Assembly (NCBI GenBank): GCA_002319795.1
Contig: DCFU01000043.1
Location: 9,420 to 73,419, forward strand
Direction: 5' to 3'
Length of the DNA stretch: 64,000 nt
DNA from: Megamonas sp. UBA1796
GTDB taxonomy: Bacteria > Bacillota > Negativicutes > Selenomonadales > Selenomonadaceae
Both the position numbers and the translations under genes were made by a program. Shown in pieces: positions 8,825 through 18,500 of this stretch. Numbering within the stretch: the first letter of the stretch is position 1; every line of letters begins with the position of its first letter. Under the pieces are notes generated by a model. That model was not told the origin of the DNA. It was given only the letters and a program-made list of their open reading frames with translations, and searched no databases.

Positions 8825-9268
8825 ATGTTTCGTATTTTACCATTCAATATTCGTAATAATGCAGAAAAAGGTAAGGAACTGGTGGAAAATCTTGTAGATG
8901 CTTTCATGGAACAGCCTATGAACCCTTTTGGCAGAGTCAGCGGGGCGTTGTCTTCTTTCCGGGTGGATGTCATAGATGCTGAGGAGCATTATGAAGTAAG
9001 GGCAGAGCTCCCGGGATTCTCCAAAGAAGATATTACACTTGCCTATGAGGAGAATAAATATCTTACCATTCAGGCGGAGCATCCGGATGAGGATATGGGT
9101 TTGAAGTATATATGTCATGAGCGGCGCACGGGAAGGTTCGAACGTTCCTTCCTTGTCGATGGAATCAGGGAAGATATGATATCGGCAGAATTTAATAATG
9201 GCATCCTGTGTGTTATTTTGCCTAAGCATAGAGAGGAAAAGGCCAGGAAAGTCATTGATATTGGCTGA
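8825..9268 (+). CDS. Small heat-shock protein, Hsp20/alpha-crystallin family
   Basis: This 147-residue chaperone has an alpha-crystallin domain from about residue 42 to 135: VDVIDAEEHYEVRAELPGF, then the FNNGILCVILPK strand. A short tail follows with an IDI sequence matching the I-x-I motif that docks neighbouring subunits. Such proteins form oligomers that hold unfolded proteins without using ATP. The start follows GGGAGGCGG. It has its own vegetative promoter and a terminator, so it is probably monocistronic. Confidence 0.93.
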   Translation: MFRILPFNIRNNAEKGKELVENLVDAFMEQPMNPFGRVSGALSSFRVDVIDAEEHYEVRAELPGFSKEDITLAYEENKYLTIQAEHPDEDMGLKYICHERRTGRFERSFLVDGIREDMISAEFNNGILCVILPKHREEKARKVIDIG

Positions 9269-9276
9269 TAAATGGG

Positions 9277-9310
9277 CGGTGTGTGGCGTAGAAGTCATGC
9301 ACCGTTTTTT
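9277..9310 (+). terminator. Terminator after hsp20
   Basis: CGGTGTGTG pairs with CATGCACCG (two G-U pairs) around a ten-base loop, followed by six T. Confidence 0.65.
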
Positions 9311-9421
9311 GGAAAAATTTTTCTTTTAACAGGATTTTTGCTGCTGCAGGTGGAAATACTATATAGTTGAGTAACTTTTATATTTAGAAGTTGAAATTAA
9401 ATTATCATCGGAGGGGTTCCC

Positions 9422-10204
9422 ATGATTGACGAACGCGATTGGGTAGAGTTTAAGCGCAAGCTGAAGATAAAGACGGAGATAGATCTGGATCTTTATAAGG
9501 CACCACAGATGCAGCGGCGGATTGGTAATCTTATGACACGCAATGGATTTGATACATATTGTGCGTATTTTGAGCATGTCGTAAAGAATCGGGATGAGTT
9601 AGCGTCTTTTATTGAATATCTGACGATCAATGTGTCTGAGTTTTTCCGTACACCGGAAAAGTTTTCCAAACTGGAAACGGATGTTATTCCAGAGCTTTTG
9701 AAGCACTCGCCAAAACTTAATATCTGGAGTGCCGGTTGCTCCATTGGCGCTGAGCCATATTCTCTTGCTATGATTATGAAGGAAATGACACCTGGCAGAC
9801 AGCACCGTATTCTCGCGAGTGATCTCGATATTGAAATTTTATCAAAGGCAAAGCAGGGAACTTATACGGCAAATGAGCTTAAAAGTATATCACCACAGCG
9901 TCTTGCAAAGTACTTTGACAAGGTAGACGGCAAATATGTGGTAAAAGATGATATAAAGTCCTGTATAGAATTCAAACGGCATAATCTGTTGAAGGATTCT
10001 TTTGAAACGGGATTTGATCTGATTTTGTGCCGGAATGTTGTTATTTACTTTACGGAAGAGGCTAAGGATCAGCTTTATGCCAGTTTTTTCCGGGCATTAA
10101 AGCCTGGAGGCATTCTTTTCGTAGGTGCGACAGAGGCTATTTTGAACTTTCGTACGATGGGCTATACGAGTTATCAGCCGTTTTTCTACCAGAAACCAAT
10201 TTGA
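9422..10204 (+). CDS. cheR: Chemotaxis protein methyltransferase CheR
   Basis: This 260-residue SAM-dependent enzyme methylates glutamates on chemoreceptors during adaptation. It has an N-terminal helical domain with the NVSEFFRTPEKF segment. The SAM-binding motif SAGCSIGAEPYSLAM lies near residue 105, and LILCRNVVIYFT near residue 203. Length is normal. The start follows GGAGGGG. A globin-coupled transducer upstream is a possible substrate, although soluble receptors are not always methylated. It is followed 28 bases later by a PaaK-like gene whose link to chemotaxis is not obvious. Confidence 0.94.
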   Translation: MIDERDWVEFKRKLKIKTEIDLDLYKAPQMQRRIGNLMTRNGFDTYCAYFEHVVKNRDELASFIEYLTINVSEFFRTPEKFSKLETDVIPELLKHSPKLNIWSAGCSIGAEPYSLAMIMKEMTPGRQHRILASDLDIEILSKAKQGTYTANELKSISPQRLAKYFDKVDGKYVVKDDIKSCIEFKRHNLLKDSFETGFDLILCRNVVIYFTEEAKDQLYASFFRALKPGGILFVGATEAILNFRTMGYTSYQPFFYQKPI

Positions 10205-10232
10205 GCTAGAACTGGAAATCGGAGGTCTTTTT

Positions 10233-11207
10233 ATGTATGCAAATCAACAGATGGAGCAAATCAGCCGGGAAAATCTGGCTGAGCTGCAGATGAGACGCTT
10301 GCAAAAAACATTGAAGTGGGCCTTCGAAAAGAGTGCATTTTATAGCAATAAGCTGCAGGAGGAAGGTATCTCACCGGATAATATCACAGCATTGGATGAT
10401 GTCCAAAAACTTCCGTTCACACTTAATACAGAAATCATGCAGAAGCCGTTGGATTTTTTGACGCTTCCCCTGAGCAGCATTATGCGTATACACATGGGAG
10501 ATTCTTCCAGAAAACTCATCAAAATGTATACGAATAATGATATTGCGCAAAATGTCGAACTTATGACGCGGGCACTGGTTGCATCAGGGATTACACGTGC
10601 TTCTGTGGTAGGAATCCTCGGTGATTTTTCGGACAGCCGTATCATGGATGTTCAGTATGCTCTCGAGTTGTTGGGGGCGACTGTTGTTCCTATGGGAGTT
10701 GCCTATGAAAAAGCGATACCGCTTATGGAAATGTCGGGTATAGATACGCTGATTTGTGCGGCACGGTATCTCATTCAATTTATTGTTCAGATGCAGGCAG
10801 CTGGTGAGGATATTGCGGATCGGCATCTGCTCCGGATACTTTGTCTGAATGAGAATATACAGAACTCATTGCGGCGTCATATTGAGCGGCGTATGAACAC
10901 ACAGGTCTATGACCTCTTTGCTCCCTGCGAGCTTGGATGCAATGGGATGCTGTTTCAATGCAGCGAACGACGCGGCCAGCATTTGGCAGAGGATTGTTTT
11001 TATGCTGAAGTCGTTGAGTTTGGGAACAAGCGTGTTATAGAGGGATATTCTCAGATGGGTGAGCTTGTGGTGACGACGTTGGCGGCGGAGGCGATGCCGC
11101 TGATACGTTTTCGTACGGGCCAGGCAGTCATGCGGCTGGAAGAGCCGTGTACCTGTGGACGCACGCTGGTACGTCTGGCGACGCCTGTTGGTATCACCAA
11201 CACATAA
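10233..11207 (+). CDS. PaaK-like adenylate-forming enzyme homologue lacking the ATP loop
   Basis: This 324-residue protein resembles phenylacetate-CoA ligases: it has an N-terminal helical part with SAFYSNKLQEEGI, a GELVVTTL...MPLIRFRTGQ segment and a Cys pair in CTCGRT. Family members usually have about 430 residues. Here the C-terminal swinging domain is missing. At the expected ATP loop (usually SSGTTGKP) the text reads MGDSSRKLIKMYTNND, with no TTGK. Acyl-adenylate chemistry is therefore doubtful. It may be a binding or regulatory paralogue, or a degenerate enzyme. The start follows GGAGG. The reading frame is clean and ends before a strong terminator, so it looks maintained. Confidence 0.75.
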   Translation: MYANQQMEQISRENLAELQMRRLQKTLKWAFEKSAFYSNKLQEEGISPDNITALDDVQKLPFTLNTEIMQKPLDFLTLPLSSIMRIHMGDSSRKLIKMYTNNDIAQNVELMTRALVASGITRASVVGILGDFSDSRIMDVQYALELLGATVVPMGVAYEKAIPLMEMSGIDTLICAARYLIQFIVQMQAAGEDIADRHLLRILCLNENIQNSLRRHIERRMNTQVYDLFAPCELGCNGMLFQCSERRGQHLAEDCFYAEVVEFGNKRVIEGYSQMGELVVTTLAAEAMPLIRFRTGQAVMRLEEPCTCGRTLVRLATPVGITNT

Positions 11208-11232
11208 GATAGCAATGAAATGATAATGTTGT

Positions 11233-11268
11233 CACACAAAAAGCCTGCTTTTGCAGGCTTTTTGTGTG
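11233..11268. terminator. Strong terminator before sbcD
   Basis: A 16-bp perfect stem (CACACAAAAAGCCTGC / GCAGGCTTTTTGTGTG) with a four-base loop. The inner GC stem followed by TTTTT is a classical terminator. A nominal reading frame that runs through it into sbcD is not the true start. Confidence 0.88.
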
Positions 11269-11291
11269 ATATTGCGGAAGGAGAGGTTGTT

Positions 11292-12446
11292 TTGCGATTC
11301 ATCCATACTGCTGACTGGCATCTGGGGCGTCTGTTCCATGGGCAGCATCTTACAGGAGAGCAGTCGTATCTATTAGACGATTTTTTACGTATGGTTACGG
11401 ATAGCCGTGCTGAGGCTGTGCTTATTGCTGGTGATATCTATGACCGGGCGGTGCCTCCTACGGAGGCTGTTGAGCTTTTCGATGAGGTGCTGGCCAGACT
11501 GCTGCTCGAAAAAAAGGTGCCGGTTTTTTTCATCGCGGGTAACCATGATAGTGCGCAGCGTCTGGGTTTTGCAAGCCGGATTCTGGATAAGCAGGGCCTT
11601 TTTGTACGTGGACAGCTCGAAACTGATTTGCAGCCCTTTATCTTGCAGGATCAATTTGGTCCTGTCTATTTCCAGCTCTATCCATATATGGAGCCGGCAC
11701 TCGTGCGTGCGGTGTTTGGCAGGGAAGAGCTCATGGATTTTGACGCGGCTACGGGGTATGTCATTGCCGCAGGACGCAAAACAATTCCGGCGGGAGCACG
11801 CTGCGTGGCTGTAGCGCATGCCTTTATAGCAGGCGGCCAGACAACAGAATCGGAACGGCCTCTGTTGGTGGGGGGATCCAGCAATGTAAGCCCGGAGTAT
11901 TTTCGTGGTTACAGCTATACGGCGTTGGGACATCTGCACAACCCACAGCAGGCAGGTGCTGCGTCTATACGTTATAGCGGATCACTCATGAAATACTCTT
12001 TCGCGGAAGCCGACCAGCAAAAGGGATTATCGGTGGTTGAGCTTGACGGGGCGGGCAGCACCAATGTTGAATTTTTACCGTTGGTGCCGAAGCATGATGT
12101 GTGCCGTGTACGCGGTTATTTTGATGAGATACTTTCCGACAGGGAACGATATCCGAAAACAGAGGATTATATGCTGGTAGAGCTTCTCGATACAGAGGCT
12201 ATTCTCGATGTGCATGGGAAGCTGGCGGATGTTTATCCGAATCTTATGCAGATCGATCGGCCCAACCTGAATCGGGGTGGTGAGCTGAAGGCACCGGATC
12301 ATCTACGCAGAAATAAATCGGAAGCGGAGCTTTTTCAGGATTTTTTCTTAGAGATGACAGGCGAGGCTATGAATGCTGAGCAGGATAAGGTGCTTGTGGA
12401 GAGTATGGAGGAGATTTTTCGCGCGATGAGGGAGGGAAAGGCATGA
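11292..12446 (+). CDS. sbcD: Exonuclease SbcD (Mre11-type nuclease)
   Basis: This 384-residue calcineurin-type phosphoesterase is the nuclease subunit of SbcCD, which opens hairpins and trims blocked DNA ends. Metal-binding motifs appear in order: HTADWHLGR at the start, AGDIYDR, GNHD and the later LGHLHNPQ. The TTG at 11292 is chosen because GGAG lies eight bases upstream and it places LRFIHTADWHLG at the N-terminus. Any earlier in-frame start would lie inside the upstream terminator hairpin. sbcC overlaps the stop by four bases. Confidence 0.95.
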   Translation: MRFIHTADWHLGRLFHGQHLTGEQSYLLDDFLRMVTDSRAEAVLIAGDIYDRAVPPTEAVELFDEVLARLLLEKKVPVFFIAGNHDSAQRLGFASRILDKQGLFVRGQLETDLQPFILQDQFGPVYFQLYPYMEPALVRAVFGREELMDFDAATGYVIAAGRKTIPAGARCVAVAHAFIAGGQTTESERPLLVGGSSNVSPEYFRGYSYTALGHLHNPQQAGAASIRYSGSLMKYSFAEADQQKGLSVVELDGAGSTNVEFLPLVPKHDVCRVRGYFDEILSDRERYPKTEDYMLVELLDTEAILDVHGKLADVYPNLMQIDRPNLNRGGELKAPDHLRRNKSEAELFQDFFLEMTGEAMNAEQDKVLVESMEEIFRAMREGKA

Positions 12447-15400
12447 GACCCATCAGGCTGAGTTTTGCAGCATTTGGCTCCTATGAGAAAAAGACGACAA
12501 TCGATTTCAGAGAACTTCGCAAGCATGCTTTTTTTCTTATTCATGGTGCGACGGGCGCGGGAAAGACGACGATACTCGACGCAATATGTTTTGCACTTTA
12601 TGGGGATGCCAGCGGTGAGAACCGCGAGGTTCGGATGCTCAGGAACGAACAGGCCGGAATGGATGAGGCAACCTGGGTCGAACTGGATTTCATGCTGGGC
12701 GCAAAACGCTATTTTATCTGGCGCAGTCCGGAGCAGCTTCGTTTGAAGAAGCGCGGTGAGGGTACTACGATCAGTACGGCAGAAGCCTTACTTTATGCCT
12801 TTGAAGGTGAAGAAAAAAAGCTTCTTGTTGAAGGTTACTTGAATGTAACGGCAAAGGTAGAAGAACTACTGGGTTTTAAAAGCAGTCAGTTCCGTCAGGT
12901 AGTATTGCTGCCGCAGGGAGAGTTCCTGCGGCTTTTGCTGGCAAAATCGAATGAGCGTCAGGAAATTATGGAGGTTCTTTTCAATACGGAGATATATCGT
13001 GGGATTGAAGAGGGTCTGAAGAAAAAGGCGCGGGATATTGAAAAAAAGCATGAGGAAATAAAACAGCGGCATGCTATGCTGCTGGTAGATGAAGGGGCTT
13101 CATCACTGGAAGAATTCGCTTTACTGCTTCGTCAGAAGGAAGTGCGCTGGCAGGAATTGCAGGAAAAAGTGCAGGCAAAACAACAGCTTCGTGAGACCAT
13201 GCAGCAAAATGAGCAGCAGGCCCGCCAGATAGAAAATCGTTTTGTCATTCGCGAAACTGCGGAAAAAGAGGCGGAATCTTGTAAAGAGAAGCTGCCGGAT
13301 TTTACCCGGTTCAAGGAGCGTTATGAGACAGCAGAACGTGCAGCTGCTCTATCGGATATTGCGCGCGAGTGCCGCAGGGCAGACGATGAATATGCTGCAA
13401 AAGGAAAATATCTGGAAGAAATGCAGGCAAGGCAGGCAAAGCTGCAGCAGGAACTCAAGCAGGTACAGCATCGTTATGAAGCAGAACTTGCCAGAGATCC
13501 TTTGCGTAAGGAACTTGAAAAAAAACTCAATAAGCTTGTTGAATATCGTACATTATCTGCCGCTGTTATGGAGGCTGAACGTGAAGTAGAGCAGCAGTCA
13601 GCGGCGGCAAAGCGCGCTATGGAGCAAAAAAAGATCAGGGAAGAGGAACGGACTTCTTTGGATCAATGCCGAACAGAGCTTCAGATACGCCTGAGTGAGA
13701 CCATGTTGCTGGCAGGAGAGGAAAAAGCTGCGGCGATGGAGGTTGAAAATCTGCAGAAAGAACAGCTGCGAGCAGCTGAGGCGGAAGAATATGAGAAAAA
13801 GCGGCAGGAAATGGCCATAACCGCAAAAGCGGCACAGGAGGCGTTAAAAAGGGATGAAGAGGAATACAGCTGTCGGCGTGCCCGGCTTGAGCGTTTACAG
13901 CATCTTTTTGCTGAAGGCCAGGCTGCATTGCTTGCGGCCGGACTGCAGGAAGATCAGCCGTGTCCGGTCTGCGGCTCCAGGGAGCATCCTTGCCCTGCGA
14001 TATCGCAGGCTATTGTTCCAGATGAGGCAGAGATAAAAGATGCCCAGGCTGGTTTGCAGCGATGGGATGAGCGGCGAAAAAAAACGGCGCAATTCCATCT
14101 TGAGGCTGAGAATGCGCTGGCAGCTGCGATAAGCCGTGCGGAACAGAGCAGACAACAGCTTTGTGATGTGCGGCGTACGCCTGAGGTGATTGGAAAAGAA
14201 CTCGCGGAGGCGCGGGAACAAGCTATGAAAGCTGTACAGGCAGTGAAACAAAAGGAGATACTAGTCAAACGCATGGAAGAAATCCAAAAGCGGCTGGCAG
14301 CGGCGGCGCAGTTTGTACAGACGGCAGAAGCGGAGGTTTTCCGTGCAGAGGGTGGCTATCATACGGCGCTGGGTGCGTTGCAGGAGAAGCGCAAGCTGTT
14401 GCCGGAGGAATATCGTGATAGCGGAGTGTTACAGCGTTCTGAAGAGGAATGCACTGTTCGGCTGCAGACTATGCAGGAAGCCTTGCAAGGTGCGGAGAAA
14501 TCTTTACATGCGCTGCAGGAAACACTGGCGGCATTGAACGCTGCCAAAGGTGCAGCAGAAAAGGCATGGACTGAGAGTATGGAGAAGATGGAGCGACTGC
14601 AGAAGGAGTTCGTTTCACGCCGTGTGCAGGCCGGTTTTGCAACGGCGGAGCTTTATGAAGCGGCACTTGCAGAGCAGTGGTCGGACGGCGATTACCGCCA
14701 GCGTGTGAAGCAGCACATCCGCGATTTTGAGGATCGTTATACAGCCGCACAGGCGGCTGTGCAAAAGGCCGTGGCGGAGACAGAACATCTCGTGCGTCCA
14801 GACCTTGAAGCCGCAGCTAAAGCCCGTCAGGCGGCTGATAATGCCTGGACGGAGAGTTATGGAGAGGCGCAGAAGCTGTCGGCGGATCTACAGCGAGGCA
14901 GGGCGAAGGAAAAGCAGCTGCAGGTCATTGCGGCACGGGCGGAAAGTATTGGACTCGCATATCGTTCTATTGGACGCTTGTCTGAAGTAGCCAATGGCAA
15001 AAACGCGCATGGCATTACCTTCCAGCGTTATGTGTTGCGTTCTTTGTTGCACGATGTCATTGATGCGGCTAATGAACGGCTGCTGGTCATGAGCCGGGGA
15101 CAGTATCAGCTACAGCCCGGCGAACGTGCACGAAAAAATATGGCAGGCGGTCTGGATATAGAGGTATTTGACGAGTATACAGGGTATGCGCGTTCTGTGG
15201 CAACGCTTTCAGGCGGAGAATCTTTTCTGGCATCGCTTTCACTGGCTCTGGGGTTAGCGGATGTGGTGCAGAGCTATGCGGGAGGCATACGTCTCGATAC
15301 GATTTTTATTGATGAAGGTTTTGGTACGCTTGATTCGGAGACACTGGACGTGGCAATCGACACACTCATCGAATTGCAGAAAAGTGGCCGGCTCGTCGGA

Positions 15401-15499
15401 ATCATCTCGCATGTTGAAGAGCTCCGGGAGCATATTGGAGCTTGTCTTGAGGTCTCAAAGACAAGGGACGGCAGTACGGCGCGGTTCATAGTAGATTGA
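12443..15499 (+). CDS. sbcC: Exonuclease SbcC (Rad50-type SMC ATPase)
   Basis: This 1018-residue ATPase is the partner of SbcD. The N-terminal half-ATPase has Walker A GATGAGKTT (near residue 35). Two very long Glu/Gln/Lys/Ala-rich coiled coils flank a zinc hook, CPVCGSREHPC, near residue 505. The C-terminal half has the ABC signature LSGGESFLASLSLALGL and Walker B TIFIDEGFGTLD. The overlapping ATGA with sbcD indicates translational coupling. The coiled-coil regions are rich in CAG/GCG-type codons, which explains many apparent reading frames in other phases. Confidence 0.96.
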   Translation: MRPIRLSFAAFGSYEKKTTIDFRELRKHAFFLIHGATGAGKTTILDAICFALYGDASGENREVRMLRNEQAGMDEATWVELDFMLGAKRYFIWRSPEQLRLKKRGEGTTISTAEALLYAFEGEEKKLLVEGYLNVTAKVEELLGFKSSQFRQVVLLPQGEFLRLLLAKSNERQEIMEVLFNTEIYRGIEEGLKKKARDIEKKHEEIKQRHAMLLVDEGASSLEEFALLLRQKEVRWQELQEKVQAKQQLRETMQQNEQQARQIENRFVIRETAEKEAESCKEKLPDFTRFKERYETAERAAALSDIARECRRADDEYAAKGKYLEEMQARQAKLQQELKQVQHRYEAELARDPLRKELEKKLNKLVEYRTLSAAVMEAEREVEQQSAAAKRAMEQKKIREEERTSLDQCRTELQIRLSETMLLAGEEKAAAMEVENLQKEQLRAAEAEEYEKKRQEMAITAKAAQEALKRDEEEYSCRRARLERLQHLFAEGQAALLAAGLQEDQPCPVCGSREHPCPAISQAIVPDEAEIKDAQAGLQRWDERRKKTAQFHLEAENALAAAISRAEQSRQQLCDVRRTPEVIGKELAEAREQAMKAVQAVKQKEILVKRMEEIQKRLAAAAQFVQTAEAEVFRAEGGYHTALGALQEKRKLLPEEYRDSGVLQRSEEECTVRLQTMQEALQGAEKSLHALQETLAALNAAKGAAEKAWTESMEKMERLQKEFVSRRVQAGFATAELYEAALAEQWSDGDYRQRVKQHIRDFEDRYTAAQAAVQKAVAETEHLVRPDLEAAAKARQAADNAWTESYGEAQKLSADLQRGRAKEKQLQVIAARAESIGLAYRSIGRLSEVANGKNAHGITFQRYVLRSLLHDVIDAANERLLVMSRGQYQLQPGERARKNMAGGLDIEVFDEYTGYARSVATLSGGESFLASLSLALGLADVVQSYAGGIRLDTIFIDEGFGTLDSETLDVAIDTLIELQKSGRLVGIISHVEELREHIGACLEVSKTRDGSTARFIVD

Positions 15500-15520
15500 G
15501 TGTTTTTAAGGGGGAATTTC

Positions 15521-18500
15521 ATGCTGGAGTTTATTGTGGGACGTGCGGGGACAGGAAAAACAGAAGCCTGTCTCACTGCTATGCGTGAAAAAATGGAGCA
15601 GGAGCCGGCAGGTCCTGTACTTATTTTGTTGTTGCCTGAACACATGACCTACAAGGTTGAACGGCGTCTAGCTTCTTCTATGCAAAAAAATGGTGCGGGA
15701 TTCGTCCGCAGTCTTGTTTTCGGTTTTCGCCGGTTTGCACGGCAGGTACTTCTGGAGACTGGCGGTGCTGTTTATCCCCGCATTACGGATATTGGCAAGC
15801 GACTGTTGTTAAAAAAAATACTCGACACGCGGCAGCCTGCGTTGTCGTTTTTTTCACGGGCCGCTCGTCAAAGAGGCTTTACGGAGTCATTGGCAGCCTC
15901 TATTGAGGAATTTAAAAGCTATGGTGTGTGTGCATCCGTGTTGGGGAAAACAGCCGAAAAGCTCAGTGATATGCATTTGCGGAATAAGCTCAGTGAATTA
16001 TCCTTGCTTTATGGGGACTTTGCTGCCTCCATGAAGGGACGTTACAATGATGCAGAAGACATGCTGGATACGCTGGCAGAGCGTTTGCCGGAGGCCGCCA
16101 TGCTGGCCGGAGCAGAAATATGGATTGACGGATTTGTTTTTTTTAATCCACAGGAGAAAAAAATTCTGCGGGTATTGCTGAAACAGGCAGCGCAGGTGCA
16201 CGTAACACTGTCACTGGACCTGAAGCATGCCAGGGAAAATGAGGCGGAAACAGGACTTTTTCGCCGCTCCTCCCTTACCCTGCATGAGCTTAAGGATATG
16301 GCGGACGAGCTGGGCGTAGACTGCCATGTACGCAGTTTGGATCGGAAATTTCGTTTTCGTGAGGCGGCACTTTCGACTGTTGAAACGGGGCTGTTTTGTT
16401 TTCCAGCGATGCCCGGTGCTGCAGGAGATGGTGTGCGCATCGTGGAGGCTGCTACGCGTCGTCTTGAGGTAGAGGCAGTGGCTGCCGATATGCTGCGGCT
16501 TTGCCGTGAGCAGGGATATCGCTGGCGTGATATTGGTGTGCTCGTACGTGAGCCGGAAGCTTATGGCAGCATTCTTGAGCTCATACTTCGGGATGATGGA
16601 ATCCCTTTTTTTAGTGACAGTAAGCAAAGAAGTGTGCATCACCCGCTGGCAGAGCTTGTGCGTTCGGCATTTGAGGTGTTGCACGGCTGGCGCTATGAAC
16701 CGGTATTTCGCTGCATCCGCACGGATTTTTTCCCGGTAACGCGTGGACAGGCAGATCGATTGGAGAACTATGTACTGCAGTTCGGTATCCGCGGCAAGCG
16801 CTGGACCATGGAAGAAGACTGGAACTATCAGCACCGAAAATCCCTGGATGATATGGCAGAGGAAGAAGATGAGAAGGAAAAACTGTATCTGACAGAAATT
16901 AATCTCATACGCAGACAGGTGACGATACCATTGCAGCATTTTGCCGGGTCTGTGAAAGATGCCGCCAATGTGCGCGGGCTTACGGAAGCACTTTATGGGC
17001 TGCTTGTTGAGCTTGAGGTGCCGGAAAAGCTCGAACGGCTGGCCACGGAGGCGGAGCGTGAGGGACGCCTTGTGGCGGCGAAGGAACATCGTCAGATATG
17101 GGATGACATTGTTGAGCTTATGGAGCAGCTCGTAGAGACAAGCGGAGACGATTCTATGGAGCTTGACGCGTATGAAGGGATGCTGGGAGATGGTCTTGAC
17201 GCTCTCCAGCTTTCGCTCATACCGCCGGGTCTTGACTATGTAACGATTGCTCCTTTTGACCAGAACAGTCTGGATAATGTGCGTGCTGTTTATGTGCTTG
17301 GTGCCAATGAAGGTATCATGCCGCGTCATGTCACGGAGCAGGGGCTCCTTTCTGATGCGGACCGCCTGCATTTGCAGGAGGCGGGACTTGAGCTGCCGCT
17401 GGGAACCGTAGACAACAGTTTTGCAGAAAAATATCTGCTTTACAAGGGTTTTACGCAGAGCCGGGAGTATCTCTGGGTGTCCTATGCGCTTGCAGATACC
17501 GAGGGAAAAGGATTGAATGCTTCTTCTATCGTGGGACGCCTGCGCAAACTTCTGCCGCAGGCGGAGTTCCTGTCTATACCGTTGGAGATACTTGAACGTC
17601 GGGATTCACTGCTGCTGGCTGCTCGCAGACAATCTGTCGCGGGTCTTGCCTCAGCGCTGCGAGGCTATCGTGAACAGGGAAAAATGGCACCGCTTTGGCG
17701 GGATGTTTATAACTGGGCTTTGGCAAATGAAGAAATGCAGCCGCTGCTGTCTGTCATCCTGCACGGTCTTTTTGTAACGAAGGGAGAAGAAGAACTGCCG
17801 GCGGAGCTTGCACGGCGGCTTTACACAAAAAAGCGTTGCCTGCGCGGCAGCGTCACACGTTTTGAAAGCTTCAACAGTTGTCCGTTCCGGTATTTTGCCC
17901 AATATGGCCTCAAGCTCAGGGAACGTAAAGAATATCGCTTTCAGGCACCGGATCTCGGTACGCTGCTGCATGCAGTGCTCTGTGCTTTTGGTGAGCGCCT
18001 GCGGCAGGAAAAGAGGCCATGGAGTACCGTTACACCGATGGAATGCCACAGGATGTGTGGCGAAATACTAAAGGAATTGGCACCGCGGCTGCAAAATGAG
18101 ATTCTATTGAGCACGGCGCAATATCAGAACTTTTTGCAGCGTATCCGCCTCGCGGCGGAAAAGACAATCGGGCGTCTTATAGAATTTGACGGTGTAAGCC
18201 GCTTTCATCCCCTTTTATTCGAACAATCCTTCGGTACGGGACCGGGAAGTCTGCCGCCGTTAGTGTATGAACTGCAGGAAGGCACGCGTCTGGAGATCAT
18301 CGGGCAGATTGACCGTATAGATATTGCAGAGACGGAGGCAGGCAGCCTTTTCCTTATCATGGATTACAAGACGGGGAATGCATATCTGAACCTTTGGGAG
18401 ATCTATTACGGACTGAATTTGCAGCTGTTGACTTATTTGCTGGTAGCAGAAGCAGGCCTCCAGGGAATGCAGGGGCAGCCGGCCTCTTTTGCAGGCATGC

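Noticed and set aside
11220..11291. Upstream extension of sbcD
   Set aside because: It would translate through the terminator stem; the TTG at 11292 has the ribosome binding site and the standard N-terminus.
16211..17371. 386-codon open frame antisense to addB
   Set aside because: It lies fully inside addB, has no ribosome binding site or recognisable protein text, and arises from the codon bias of the real gene.
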